A stretch of 36,093 bases of DNA. Source: Cohaesibacteraceae bacterium (GTDB taxonomy: Bacteria; Pseudomonadota; Alphaproteobacteria; Rhizobiales; MH13). This document shows, in pieces, positions 18,494-28,198 of the stretch. A program made the translations under genes and the position numbers. Within the stretch, counting starts at the first letter, position 1; every line of letters starts with the position of its first letter. The DNA is taken from positions 1 through 36,093 of the forward strand of contig JANQJE010000183.1 of the NCBI GenBank assembly GCA_028281795.1, written 5' to 3'. The notes beneath the pieces are model-generated. The model was given only the letters and a program-made list of their open reading frames with translations, ran no database searches and was not told the DNA's origin.

Positions 18494-19753
18494 GGCTGGA
18501 AGCACCGCAGCATGCTGATAGACCGGCACGCGAGATCGAAGGAAACTTGGTCCGTGCAGTGCCTGAGTCAGATCGCTCAGGCTTTCGACATTGTGGCATG
18601 CGTGCAGGCGATCAACATGCGGGAGCATCGTGCGGATGCCTCCCGCCAAAGGAGCAAAACCATCCCAGCGCAGCAAGGGGTTCAGCCAAATCAGCCTGCG
18701 CGAGGATAGCGCCAGACGCTCCATCTGTGCGTCCAGCAGATCGAGATCGGCGCGTTCCAGACCATCGGTAACAAGCAGCACCATGGCGCCCCGTCCCAGC
18801 ACGCGGCGGCTCCACTGTTTGTTGAAACGCTCAAGGGCCGGGCCAATGCGTGTGCCGCCCTCCCAATCTGTTACCTCCCGCCCGATTTGCTCGAGCGCGG
18901 CGTCGGCATCGCCGCGCGCCAGAGCACGGGAAATGTTGGTCAATTCGGTGCCGAAGGTGAAGGCGTGCACCCGGCCCCAGTCCTGATGAGGGTTGTGCGA
19001 CAGCGCATGCAAGAAGCGCATCAGGATGCGGGCGTAGGCGGCCATGGATCCGGAGATATCGCAGATGGCCACCAGATCCGGTGCGCGGACTTCCGGAGCC
19101 CGCTGCGCCAACCGCAGAACTTCGCCGCCGCGGCGCATGGAGGCCCGCATCGTCGCGCGCGCATCGGGCCGTGCCCGACGCGATGTCGGGGACAGGCGTC
19201 GGGAAGGGTGGCGCGGTGCTGGAAGGTTGAGCGATGCCACGGCTTTTTCCGCCTCACGCAACTCCGCCGCCGACATTTGCTCAAAGTCTTTGGTTCGGAT
19301 GACTTCCAATGCCGACCAGCTCAAGGCCGCGTCGGTTTCCACCCGGTTTTCTTCCGGTCTGTTGTCCGCCTTGGGCGGGTCGCCGAGCGCATCGCCAGCC
19401 CGGCGGGTGCCGGCGTCGCGTTTCTTCGGCGGTGTCTCGTCGCGCAGTTGCGGCGAGAGCATGTGCATCATGGCGTTCAAGAACTCCGGGTCGCGCCAGA
19501 ACATCGCGAACACTTGATGGAACACCTCAAGCTGATCGGACCGGTGGATCAGCGTTGCCCGCAGCGTGTGGTAGAAATCGACGCGGCTTGTGAAACCGGC
19601 CTGCTCGACCGCCTGTATCGCTGTTTCCACCTGGGCCGTTCCAACACGGATACCGGCCTTCCGCAGGGCGCGGGCGAAGTGGATAACGTTCTCCACCAGC
19701 CGCCCGTCAAGCGCATCAAGCTGTCGGCTTGTTGGGTCGTTGGCTTCCGGCAT
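18491..19753 (-). CDS. coxE: VWA domain protein, CoxE-like
   Basis: MIDAS motif AICDISGSMAAYARILMRFLHAL; GTRIGPALERFNKQW; overlaps the CoxD-like stop (TGATG). TAG stop is supplied by the element terminus. Confidence 0.88.
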   Translation of the reverse strand: MPEANDPTSRQLDALDGRLVENVIHFARALRKAGIRVGTAQVETAIQAVEQAGFTSRVDFYHTLRATLIHRSDQLEVFHQVFAMFWRDPEFLNAMMHMLSPQLRDETPPKKRDAGTRRAGDALGDPPKADNRPEENRVETDAALSWSALEVIRTKDFEQMSAAELREAEKAVASLNLPAPRHPSRRLSPTSRRARPDARATMRASMRRGGEVLRLAQRAPEVRAPDLVAICDISGSMAAYARILMRFLHALSHNPHQDWGRVHAFTFGTELTNISRALARGDADAALEQIGREVTDWEGGTRIGPALERFNKQWSRRVLGRGAMVLLVTDGLERADLDLLDAQMERLALSSRRLIWLNPLLRWDGFAPLAGGIRTMLPHVDRLHACHNVESLSDLTQALHGPSFLRSRVPVYQHAAVLPA

Positions 19754-20691
19754 CAGGATGCTTTGGCGAGCATGGCCTGCGCGTCGTCCAGCAGGCGTGT
19801 GGTTTCGGCGCCAGCAATACGGGCGATGTCGTCCTGGTACTTCAGGACAGCTCCGAGCGTGTCGGTGATGAGGTCTGGTGACAGGGCCACGGCGTCCAGC
19901 GCGACCAGGCAGCGCGCCCAGTCGATGCTTTCGGCTACGCCTGGACCCTTGAAGAGGTCTTCATTGCGCAGGCCCTGTACGAACGCGACGATTTGAGCGG
20001 AAAGGGTTTCCGTGGCCTCCGGGACGCGGGCGCGGAGGATGGACAGTTCCCGTTCAAACGCCGGGTAGTCCACCCAGTGATAGAGACAACGTCGTTTCAG
20101 CGCATCATGGACTTCGCGGGTGCGGTTTGAGGTGAGAACCACGACAGGCGGTTCAGCGGCCCGGATCGGCCCGAGTTCGGGGATCGTGACCTGGAAGTCG
20201 GACAGAACTTCGAGCAGGAAGGCCTCAAAGGGTTCATCAGTCCGGTCGATTTCGTCGATCAGCAGGACCGGCGGGCCTTCCGCGTGGGGCTGGAGTGCCT
20301 CAAGCAAGGGACGGCGAACAAGGAACTGATCGGAAAAGAGTTCAGTTTGCAAAGCCGTGCGATCCGTGTTGCCGGCCGCTTCGGCCGTGCGGATCGCGAT
20401 CATCTGTGCGGCAAAGTTCCACTCGTAGATCGCCGAGGCTGCGTCCAAGCCTTCATAGCATTGCAAGCGAATGAGCCTCCGACCTAGGGCGCCGGCCAGG
20501 GCTTTGGCAATCTCGGTTTTGCCGACGCCTGCTTCGCCCTCCAAGAAAAGCGGTTTGCCAAGGGACAGGGAGAGGAATGCAACTGTGGCCAGATCGCGCC
20601 CGCAGACATAATTCTGCTCGGCCAGAAGCTCGATCGTCCGGTCAATCGAAGACGGCATGGCTGCGGGCTGGTCGGTCTCGGGGCTGGCCAT
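19753..20691 (-). CDS. coxD: MoxR-family AAA+ ATPase, CoxD-like
   Basis: Walker A EGEAGVGKTEIAKALA, Walker B PVLLIDEIDRTDEPFEAFLLEVLSD, VLTSNRTREVHDALKRRCLYHW. Confidence 0.9.
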   Translation of the reverse strand: MASPETDQPAAMPSSIDRTIELLAEQNYVCGRDLATVAFLSLSLGKPLFLEGEAGVGKTEIAKALAGALGRRLIRLQCYEGLDAASAIYEWNFAAQMIAIRTAEAAGNTDRTALQTELFSDQFLVRRPLLEALQPHAEGPPVLLIDEIDRTDEPFEAFLLEVLSDFQVTIPELGPIRAAEPPVVVLTSNRTREVHDALKRRCLYHWVDYPAFERELSILRARVPEATETLSAQIVAFVQGLRNEDLFKGPGVAESIDWARCLVALDAVALSPDLITDTLGAVLKYQDDIARIAGAETTRLLDDAQAMLAKAS

Positions 20692-20791
20692 GGCGTTTCC
20701 ATTTTGGTTCTTTCTTGATGATGAAGCCTAAAACGACGACTGTGACACTGTCCATCAAGGCGTTCTGACCGCGCTTTGCAAAAAGGTGCCC

Positions 20792-21733
20792 ATGACGATC
20801 CTCAACACCACAACGAACCCGGCACGCGATCCGATTAAGGCCCTGCTCAATGGGCCGGAGGATGCGGTTCTGACGGTGATCGCCGGGGTGGAAGGACCGT
20901 CTTACCGGCCAGTTGGTGCCATGATGAGCGTTCTTGGACCGCGCGAGCGTGCCGGCACGCTTTCATCGGGTTGCGTGGAATCAGATATTGCGCTCCACGC
21001 AATGGAGGCGCGCGAGACCGGAAGACCGGCTCTCGTGCGCTACGGGCAGGGCTCGCCCTTCATGGACATCCAGCTTCCTTGTGGCGGCGGGCTGGATATC
21101 GCGCTGCTGCCGCAGCCGGACCGTGCCATTCTGGCCAAGGTGGCAGAGAACCGGCAGGCCCGCATTCCATGCACGCTGACCATCGATCTGACGAGCGGCG
21201 CAATGGCGTTGGGTGCGCATGAGGCAACCGGTCGGGTTGGCGATGTGCTGCATGTGCTGTTCGAGCCCGACATCAGGTTTCTGGTCTTCGGCAAGGGTCC
21301 GGAGGCAAGCACCTTTGCCGCTTTGGTTCAGTCAGCCGGTTATCCGAACATGCTGTTCTCGCCAGACGAGGAAACCCTGGAGGATGGGCGAGCGTCGGGC
21401 TGCCCGACCCGGCATCTATCCGTGCAGGAGTTTCCCGGGGATGAAACCGTCGATGATCGAACGGCTGTGGTGCTCTTTTTTCATGACCACGATTGGGAGC
21501 CCCCGCTTTTGCAGGGTGCCTTGAAAACCAAGGCGTTCTATATTGGCTCGCAAGGCAGCCAGCGCGCCCGGGATGCACGGTTGGCCACATTGTCGGCGAT
21601 GGGTGTTACACAAGCCGACCTGGATCGGCTCACCGGGCCGGTCGGGCTTATCCCGTCGGCACGTGATGCTGGCACTTTGGCTGTCTCCGTGCTTGCCGAA
21701 GTGCTTGCCCGGGCGATGCCTGAGCGATCATGA
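20792..21733 (+). CDS. XdhC/CoxI family molybdenum hydroxylase maturation factor
   Basis: VIAGVEGPSYRPVGAMMSVLG, GTLSSGCVESDIALHA, IQLPCGGGLDIALLP, FYIGSQGSQRARDAR. Confidence 0.88.
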   Translation: MTILNTTTNPARDPIKALLNGPEDAVLTVIAGVEGPSYRPVGAMMSVLGPRERAGTLSSGCVESDIALHAMEARETGRPALVRYGQGSPFMDIQLPCGGGLDIALLPQPDRAILAKVAENRQARIPCTLTIDLTSGAMALGAHEATGRVGDVLHVLFEPDIRFLVFGKGPEASTFAALVQSAGYPNMLFSPDEETLEDGRASGCPTRHLSVQEFPGDETVDDRTAVVLFFHDHDWEPPLLQGALKTKAFYIGSQGSQRARDARLATLSAMGVTQADLDRLTGPVGLIPSARDAGTLAVSVLAEVLARAMPERS

Positions 21734-22281
21734 GAACCGTCGGTCTGCTGCTTGCTGCCGGGCATTCGCGACGGTTTGGGCCGCAGAACAAGCTGCTTGC
21801 CGATTTCCGTGGGAAGCCGCTTGTGATCCACTCGGCGGAAGCGATGCGAAACGCCGGGCTTGATGGTTTGGTTGCCGTCGTGACCGATCAGGCCGTTGCT
21901 GATCATCTTGCTGATTTCACTCTTGTATGGCCTGAAGAGGCTGATCCGGAACAGTCCGACAGCCTTCGCGCCGGTGTGCAGGCCGCGCTGGATATCGGCT
22001 GGGATCGGCTTTTGATTGGTCTTGGCGATATGCCGCTCGTCACTGCTGTTCATGTGCGGGCTGTCGTAGACCGTTGCACACAAAAGCGGGCATCTGCCAG
22101 CACAGACGGAACGCACCGCACACCACCGGCCTGTTTTCCCACATCCATGGCTGATGCGCTTCTGGCTTTGCGTGGCGATCGGGGCGCCGGATCGCTTTTG
22201 CAGGCCTTGCCGGCAGAGGCGCTCGTCGAAGCTCCTGCCGGGATGCTAAAAGACGTTGATCTGGTTACCGATCTGGACTGA
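21730..22281 (+). CDS. MobA-like NTP transferase / molybdenum cofactor cytidylyltransferase-like (MocA-type)
   Basis: LLLAAGHSRRFGPQNKLLADFRGKPLVIHSAEAM; IGLGDMPLVTAVHVRAVVD; ATGA overlap with the XdhC-like gene. Confidence 0.85.
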   Translation: MRTVGLLLAAGHSRRFGPQNKLLADFRGKPLVIHSAEAMRNAGLDGLVAVVTDQAVADHLADFTLVWPEEADPEQSDSLRAGVQAALDIGWDRLLIGLGDMPLVTAVHVRAVVDRCTQKRASASTDGTHRTPPACFPTSMADALLALRGDRGAGSLLQALPAEALVEAPAGMLKDVDLVTDLD

Positions 22282-22473
22282 GGCGAGAGCTCACCGAACA
22301 TCCGAGTTGACGGTTCCTGGCAAAATTCTGGTGACAAGTGCGGCCTGTGTGCTCGTTGTCCAAGCCTTCATCGAACCGTCACGGACCCGTCGCAAAACTT
22401 TGAAAATCCCCGACTAGCTTCCCCGCTCGCGAGGAGGCGACGACCGTCTCCGATTAGGGCAACGGAGAATCCC

Positions 22474-23775
22474 ATGTCGCTGAAAACACTTCTGGCCGCA
22501 GGTCTGCTGACCGGCGCGCTGGCCACGCCTGCTGTGGCACAAACCGAGATAACCTGGTGGCACGCCATGGGCGGTCAACTTGGCGAGTCGCTCAACCAGA
22601 TCGCTGAAAACTTCAACGCCAGCCAGGACGACTATTTTGTTACGCCTGTCTTCCGTGGCACGTACGAAGAGACATTGACTGCCGGTATCGCAGCGTTCCG
22701 CGCTGGCGAGCAGCCGAACATCATCCAGGTTTTCGATGCTGGTGCGGCCACGGTCATCGGTGCTGAAGGTGCCGTGATCCCGGTGGAAGAGATGATGGCA
22801 TCCAATGGTGTCGATTTCGACATCAACGACTACATCTCCGGCGTTCGCTACTTCTACGCCGATGCTGACGGAACCATGATCGGTATGCCGTTCAACTCCT
22901 CAACGCCCGTCCTTTATTACAACGAAGCCGCGTTGGAAGAAGCTGGTGTGTCTGCTCCGACTACCTGGGAGGAATTTCAGGATGTGACCGGCCCGGCACT
23001 GCGCGATGCTGGCTACATCCCGCTTGCGCAGTCGCATCTGCCCTGGATCTTCACCGAGAATTTCTTCTCGCGTCATGACCTGCAATTTGCATCCAACAAC
23101 AATGGTTATGAAGGCCTCGACACCGAAATTATGGTCAACCACCCCGCGATCCGCTCTCATTTTGAAGCGCTTGTTCGCTGGCAGGACGAAGGCCTGTTTT
23201 CCTGGTATGGCACCGGCTGGGGCGACAACCAGCAGCCTTTCCAGCAGGGTGAAGTTGCCATGTGGTTGGGTTCGTCGGCATCCTGGGGCGGCCTGCTTGA
23301 AACGACCGATTTCCCCTTTTCGGCGACCATGCTGCCTTATTGGGAAGCTGTGAACCCCGAGCCGACCCAGACCTTCATCGGTGGTGCAGCCCTGTTCGCC
23401 ATGGCTGGCCATTCCGATGATGAAAATGCCGCCACGGCCGCCTTCTTTGAGTATCTTGCATCGGCTGAAGCCCAGTACGACTGGCACACGGCGACGGGTT
23501 ACGTGCCGATCACCCAGGCTGCTTATGAACTCGCGACCGAGCGTGGTCACTACGAAGAGTTCCCGGCTGCTGAAGTTGCCATCAATCAGCTGACTTTGCC
23601 TGCTGGCGAGTTCACACGCGGCTACCGCATGGGTTTCTACGTCCAGATCCGCGACGTTATGAACCGTGAGTATGGCCGCATCCTCACCGATGAAACCGAT
23701 GTGGACAGCGCCTTCGAGGCCATTGAGGAGGAAGCCAACCGCTTGCTTGCGCGCTTCGCGCAGACCCAGGGCTAA
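22474..23775 (+). CDS. ugpB: sn-glycerol-3-phosphate ABC transporter substrate-binding protein
   Basis: Signal peptide; EITWWHAMGGQLGESLNQIAENFNASQDDYFVTPVFRGTYEETLTAGIAAFRAGEQPNIIQVFDAGAATV; PFNSSTPVLYYNEAALEEAG matches remembered UgpB sequence pattern. Confidence 0.88.
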   Translation: MSLKTLLAAGLLTGALATPAVAQTEITWWHAMGGQLGESLNQIAENFNASQDDYFVTPVFRGTYEETLTAGIAAFRAGEQPNIIQVFDAGAATVIGAEGAVIPVEEMMASNGVDFDINDYISGVRYFYADADGTMIGMPFNSSTPVLYYNEAALEEAGVSAPTTWEEFQDVTGPALRDAGYIPLAQSHLPWIFTENFFSRHDLQFASNNNGYEGLDTEIMVNHPAIRSHFEALVRWQDEGLFSWYGTGWGDNQQPFQQGEVAMWLGSSASWGGLLETTDFPFSATMLPYWEAVNPEPTQTFIGGAALFAMAGHSDDENAATAAFFEYLASAEAQYDWHTATGYVPITQAAYELATERGHYEEFPAAEVAINQLTLPAGEFTRGYRMGFYVQIRDVMNREYGRILTDETDVDSAFEAIEEEANRLLARFAQTQG

Positions 23776-23796
23776 TCCGCCTTAACCAGACACGCG

Positions 23797-23822
23797 TGGT
23801 GGCCGCCGAATGGTGGCCACCA
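23797..23822 (+). promoter_or_regulatory. Intergenic hairpin between ugpB and ugpA
   Basis: TGGTGGCC-N10-GGCCACCA; alternative overlapping 14-bp palindrome ATGGTGGCCACCAT (23810-23823). Confidence 0.45.
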
Positions 23823-23838
23823 TGCTCTTTTGTGAGGG

Positions 23839-24729
23839 GTGCCGACGTTGAAGCGGGCTGTCTTTTCCAATCCCTGGCTGCCGATCCTGATCTTGTCGCC
23901 GCAGCTGGCGATCATTGCGGTGTTTTTCTATTGGCCGGCCGGATTTGCCATCCAATCGTCTTTCTTCCTGCAAGATCCGTTCGGCTTCGGGTCAACCTTT
24001 GTCGGCGTTTCCAACTATACCGACCTGTTCGCATCATCCGAATATCTGCGCGTGGCCTGGTTCACGATCATCTATACGGTGCTCGTTACCTTCTTTTCGC
24101 TGGCCATCGCGCTCCTTCTGGCCGTGAAAGCCGACAATGTTCTGCGAGGCGCCAAGACCTATCGAACGCTTCTCATGTGGGTGTATGCCATCGCGCCGCC
24201 GGTCGCCGGTCTCATGGGCGTGATGCTCTTCGATCAGAGCACCGGTCCCATCACGGAACTGTTCGGCGCTTTCGGCTGGGATTTCAGGCTGGGTGTGAAT
24301 TACTGGGACACCGCCACGGCGATGATCATCGTGGCCGTCTGGAAGCAGGTTCCCGTGAACTTCATCTTTTTTCTGTCCGGCCTTCAGTCGATCCCGCGCT
24401 CGGTGCGCGAAGCTGCACTGATCGACAACCGCTCGGCTTCGGGCCGGTTTTGGGATGTGATCTTTCCGCTGCTGGCGCCGACTGCCTTCTTCCTGCTGAT
24501 CATCAACATCACCTATGCCCTGTTCGATACGTTCGGCGTCATCGATACTCTGGTGAAGGGCGAGCCGGGCAACAATCCGATGACCCTGGTTTACAAGGTT
24601 TTCATCGACGGATTCCGTGGCAATGACCTTGGAGGTTCATCGGCCCAGTCCGTGGTGCTGATGGTGTTGGTTCTGATTCTGACCATTGTGCAGTTCCGCA
24701 TGATGGAACGGCGAATCCATTACACATGA
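23839..24729 (+). CDS. ugpA: sn-glycerol-3-phosphate ABC transporter permease
   Basis: MalF-like multi-TM protein with EAALIDNRSASGRFWDVIFPLLAPT (EAA motif); between ugpB and ugpE. Confidence 0.87.
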   Translation: MPTLKRAVFSNPWLPILILSPQLAIIAVFFYWPAGFAIQSSFFLQDPFGFGSTFVGVSNYTDLFASSEYLRVAWFTIIYTVLVTFFSLAIALLLAVKADNVLRGAKTYRTLLMWVYAIAPPVAGLMGVMLFDQSTGPITELFGAFGWDFRLGVNYWDTATAMIIVAVWKQVPVNFIFFLSGLQSIPRSVREAALIDNRSASGRFWDVIFPLLAPTAFFLLIINITYALFDTFGVIDTLVKGEPGNNPMTLVYKVFIDGFRGNDLGGSSAQSVVLMVLVLILTIVQFRMMERRIHYT

Positions 24730-24738
24730 GGCACGATG

Positions 24739-25647
24739 ATGGCTGATATCACCGACACAACGCCGGCAATCATCGCCGCCCCCGCCTCAAAGCCGACCAG
24801 GCGCATCAAATGGGGGCTGGTCGGCGACCATGCCATTCTCATTCTCGGTTCGCTCTTTATGGTGGTGCCGGTTTTCCTGGTGTTCATGACAGCCAGTCAC
24901 ACGCCGGTGACGGTCCATACTGAAGGCATGCAATGGTGGCTGGGCGACCAGCTTGCCGAGAATTTCCATGCCGCAATGTTCGAAAAAGGCGGTTTCACAG
25001 ACACCGTCGACGGCATGCGTATGCTGATGAACTCGATGATCCTCGGTATCGGTTTCGCGGTCGGCAAGATCATTATCTCCATGTTTGCCGCCTATGCGAT
25101 CGTCTATTTTCGACTGAAGTTCGCAACGCTTGCCTTCTGGATCATCTTCACCACTCTACTTCTGCCGCTCGAGGTGCGCATTCTGCCGTCCTACGAAGTG
25201 ATTCAGGGTATGGGTCTCACCAACACCTATACCGGCCTCATCGTGCCGCTTATCGCATCGGCCACCGGGACGTTCTTCTTTCGGCAGTTCTTCCGGTCCG
25301 TGCCGGAGGAGCTGGTGGAAGCCTCGCGGATCGACGGAGCAGGGCCGGTCAAGTTTTTCATCGATATCCTGATTCCGCTGTCACGCACCATGATCGCCGC
25401 GATCTTCATCATCATGTTCGTCTTCGGCTGGAACCAATATCTCTGGCCAACACTGATCACGACCGAAGAGGGCTTCTTTACGCTGGTGCGGGGCATTCGG
25501 CAGATCGTGCAGACCTATACCGATTCATCGATCCCGGAACACGGCCAGGCTATGGCGCTCGCCATCATCGCCATGTTGCCGCCGGTCCTGATCGTCATTT
25601 TCTTCCAAAACTGGTTCGTCAAGGGACTTACCGAGTCCGACAAGTAG
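24739..25647 (+). CDS. ugpE: sn-glycerol-3-phosphate ABC transporter permease
   Basis: Multi-TM; EASRIDGAGPVKFFIDILIPLSRTMIAAIFI; FVFGWNQYLWPTLIT typical of UgpE. Confidence 0.87.
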   Translation: MADITDTTPAIIAAPASKPTRRIKWGLVGDHAILILGSLFMVVPVFLVFMTASHTPVTVHTEGMQWWLGDQLAENFHAAMFEKGGFTDTVDGMRMLMNSMILGIGFAVGKIIISMFAAYAIVYFRLKFATLAFWIIFTTLLLPLEVRILPSYEVIQGMGLTNTYTGLIVPLIASATGTFFFRQFFRSVPEELVEASRIDGAGPVKFFIDILIPLSRTMIAAIFIIMFVFGWNQYLWPTLITTEEGFFTLVRGIRQIVQTYTDSSIPEHGQAMALAIIAMLPPVLIVIFFQNWFVKGLTESDK

Positions 25648-25672
25648 GGAACCCCGGGTGGGGTAGTGCGCC

Positions 25673-26725
25673 ATGTCAAAAGTGACGCTTGATCGCGTTC
25701 GTAAAGTCTATCCGAACGGGGTCGAAGCCGTTCGACCGTCAAGCTTTGAGATACCCCATGGCGAGCTGGTCGTGATGGTGGGTCCTTCGGGCTGTGGTAA
25801 GTCCACGCTTCTGCGCATGGTGGCGGGGCTTGAAGACATCACCGACGGAACGCTCTCGATCGGAGACCGGGTGGTGAACGACGTCGATCCGGCCGATCGG
25901 AACATCGCCATGGTGTTCCAGAATTATGCGCTTTATCCGCACATGACGGTGGCCAAAAACATGGGTTACGGCCTGAAGAACCGTGGCCTGCCCAAGGCGG
26001 AGATCGACGCAAAGGTGCGCGAAGCGGCCAGGATGCTGAATCTGTCGGAGTATCTCGACCGCCGCCCGAGCCAACTGTCCGGTGGGCAGCGTCAGCGCGT
26101 CGCCATGGGCCGCGCCATTGTGCGCTCGCCGGAGCTGTTTCTGTTCGATGAGCCTTTGTCGAACCTCGATGCGAAGCTGCGCAACCAGATGCGTATCGAG
26201 ATCCGATCCTTGCAGCGCCGTCTTGGCGTGACGGCGATGTATGTGACGCATGACCAGGTCGAGGCGATGACCATGGCGGACCGGATCATCGTGCTGAATG
26301 CCGGTCAGATCGAGCAGATCGGGAAACCGTCGGAAATCTACAACCGGCCTGCGTCCACCTTTGTGGCCAGCTTCATGGGTGCGCCGCCGATGAATCTTTT
26401 GCCAGCCAGCTACAATGGCAATGGCCATGTGGCGTTGGGCGATGATCTGGCGTTGCCGATCCAGGCCGATGCCGACCATGCCGGTGAGGTCCAGCTTGGT
26501 ATCCGACCCGAAGAGGTTCACCTGTCCGACAAGGGCAAAACGCCGTTCCAGCTTGACCTGATCGAGGAACTGGGTGCCAGCCGCCTGCTGCATGGTAAAC
26601 TTGCCGGGCATGAGTTTACCGTGAATGCACCAAACGATGATGCGCCGCTGGAAGGCACGTTGATGCTCGACCTGCCGCAGCATGCGCTGCATCTTTTCCA
26701 TGGCGAAACGGGGCGTCGCCTTTGA
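25673..26725 (+). CDS. ugpC: sn-glycerol-3-phosphate ABC transporter ATP-binding protein
   Basis: GPSGCGKSTLLRMVAGLEDITDGTLSIGDRVVNDVDPADRNIAMVFQNYALYPHMTV; LSGGQRQRVAMGRAIVRSPELFLFDEPLSNLDAKLR. Confidence 0.9.
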   Translation: MSKVTLDRVRKVYPNGVEAVRPSSFEIPHGELVVMVGPSGCGKSTLLRMVAGLEDITDGTLSIGDRVVNDVDPADRNIAMVFQNYALYPHMTVAKNMGYGLKNRGLPKAEIDAKVREAARMLNLSEYLDRRPSQLSGGQRQRVAMGRAIVRSPELFLFDEPLSNLDAKLRNQMRIEIRSLQRRLGVTAMYVTHDQVEAMTMADRIIVLNAGQIEQIGKPSEIYNRPASTFVASFMGAPPMNLLPASYNGNGHVALGDDLALPIQADADHAGEVQLGIRPEEVHLSDKGKTPFQLDLIEELGASRLLHGKLAGHEFTVNAPNDDAPLEGTLMLDLPQHALHLFHGETGRRL

Positions 26726-27717
26726 CGGAAACGGTTGCGTCCCTGCCGCGTGTTTCTCAGAGCCAGCATGATGCGATCCTGAGTGCTCCCCGCACCAGCG
26801 ATGATCATCGCCGCCTGATGGGCGAGCTTTCGGTGATGGATCTGCTGGAAGTCGGAGGCCAGGGCACCAGGGCATCACTCAACTGGCCCGTCACGACCGT
26901 GGCCTGGAATCTCGAACGCTGCCTTTTTCCCGAGGCAAGTGCTGCGCACATTGCCGGTTACAATCCTCAGATCGTTCTTCTGTCAGAGATGGACAAAGGC
27001 ATGGCCCGTACCGGTCAGCGCCACACGACCGCCGACATGGCAGCGGCTCTCGGGATGCACTTCGTTTATGGCGTGGAGTTCCATGAAATGGATCTGGGCG
27101 GCAAAACGGAGCGGCGTTTCTGCGAGGACGATTTCAACGCCGAGGGCTGGCATGGAAACGCCATTCTTTCCGTTGCGCCGTTTGAACGGGTGAAACTCAT
27201 CCGGTTGGATGACCACGGACATTGGTTCGTACCGCAGGACGGTGCTGCCAATGCTGGCCAACCGCGTGTCGGCGGACGCATGGCCATTGCAGCGGTCATC
27301 GCGGTGGATGGTGGTCGGGCCTGTTTTGTGTCAACCCATCTGGAGAGTGCTGCGGATGCCGGGCATCGCGACACGCAGATGCAGGTTTTGCTGGCCGCAA
27401 TCGAAGACTTTGCTCCCGACCTTCCCGTCATCATCGGCGGCGATCTCAACACAGGGAACCATGTGCCGAACTTCGACTGGCGCAAGGAAACCCTGTTCGA
27501 GACCGCGCGTCAGGCAGGCTATCACTGGGACGCCAATGCCGAAGGCACCACGACCCGGCCCAGCCTGATCACGCTCAACCCTTCAGCCGCCATGAAGCTT
27601 GATTGGTTCTGTGCCCGTGGGGTTGCCGTTAGCGACAGTCTCATTCTGCCCTCTACGGACAAGACCGGCCGCCCGCTGTCTGACCATGATGCCGTCGTTT
27701 CGACATTCCGGCCTTGA
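26722..27717 (+). CDS. Endonuclease/exonuclease/phosphatase (EEP) superfamily hydrolase
   Basis: TVAWNLERC, LLSEMDKGMARTG, FVSTHLES, VIIGGDLNTGN, LSDHDAVV motifs; TTG start overlaps ugpC stop (TTGA). Confidence 0.8.
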   Translation: MTETVASLPRVSQSQHDAILSAPRTSDDHRRLMGELSVMDLLEVGGQGTRASLNWPVTTVAWNLERCLFPEASAAHIAGYNPQIVLLSEMDKGMARTGQRHTTADMAAALGMHFVYGVEFHEMDLGGKTERRFCEDDFNAEGWHGNAILSVAPFERVKLIRLDDHGHWFVPQDGAANAGQPRVGGRMAIAAVIAVDGGRACFVSTHLESAADAGHRDTQMQVLLAAIEDFAPDLPVIIGGDLNTGNHVPNFDWRKETLFETARQAGYHWDANAEGTTTRPSLITLNPSAAMKLDWFCARGVAVSDSLILPSTDKTGRPLSDHDAVVSTFRP

Positions 27718-27724
27718 GGCGTTG

Positions 27725-28198
27725 TCAGTCGACGGGCTTGATGCTGCTGTTCAGGGCCACATGGCCCGGTGCAAGCACCTTGGCCGTCACACCGCCATGA
27801 CCACGCACAGCCGAATAGCCACCATGTCCCAACGCCTCTTCCATCCGGCTGCAGGGCGCGCACGGGCCGGTGATCTCCATTGTTGTTGTTCCTATCAGGA
27901 CCGCACGCCCTTTGAGAGCGAGCAGATTGATTCCCGATACCGCGATGTTGCGGCGCAGGATACGGGGGTCCACCGGACTGCGACCGAGGAATGCGCCGAT
28001 GACCGCCAGGTGCTCATGTTGGATAAGTGTGATGGCACGTTTACCCGGGCGTCCATGATCGCCGATCAGACCGTCTTCCGTGATGTCGGCACCGTCCACG
28101 ATCTGCATGGGTTCACGCCGTGCGCCACGCAGGCCGATCCATTCCACACGCCCGGTTTGGGCCGTAGCATGGATCAGGTCCTGAAGGCCGCTAACCAT
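27725..28198 (-). CDS. MOSC domain-containing protein
   Basis: GLIGDHGRPGKRAITLIQHEHLAVIGAFLGR, RRNIAVSGINLLALKGRAVLIGTTTMEITGPCAPCSRMEEALGHGGYSAVRGHGG with conserved Cys. Confidence 0.85.
   Translation of the reverse strand: MVSGLQDLIHATAQTGRVEWIGLRGARREPMQIVDGADITEDGLIGDHGRPGKRAITLIQHEHLAVIGAFLGRSPVDPRILRRNIAVSGINLLALKGRAVLIGTTTMEITGPCAPCSRMEEALGHGGYSAVRGHGGVTAKVLAPGHVALNSSIKPVD

Noticed and set aside
27715-27727. Expected terminator between convergent EEP and MOSC genes
   Set aside because: The stops are only about 7 bp apart and no hairpin plus T-tract is visible there.
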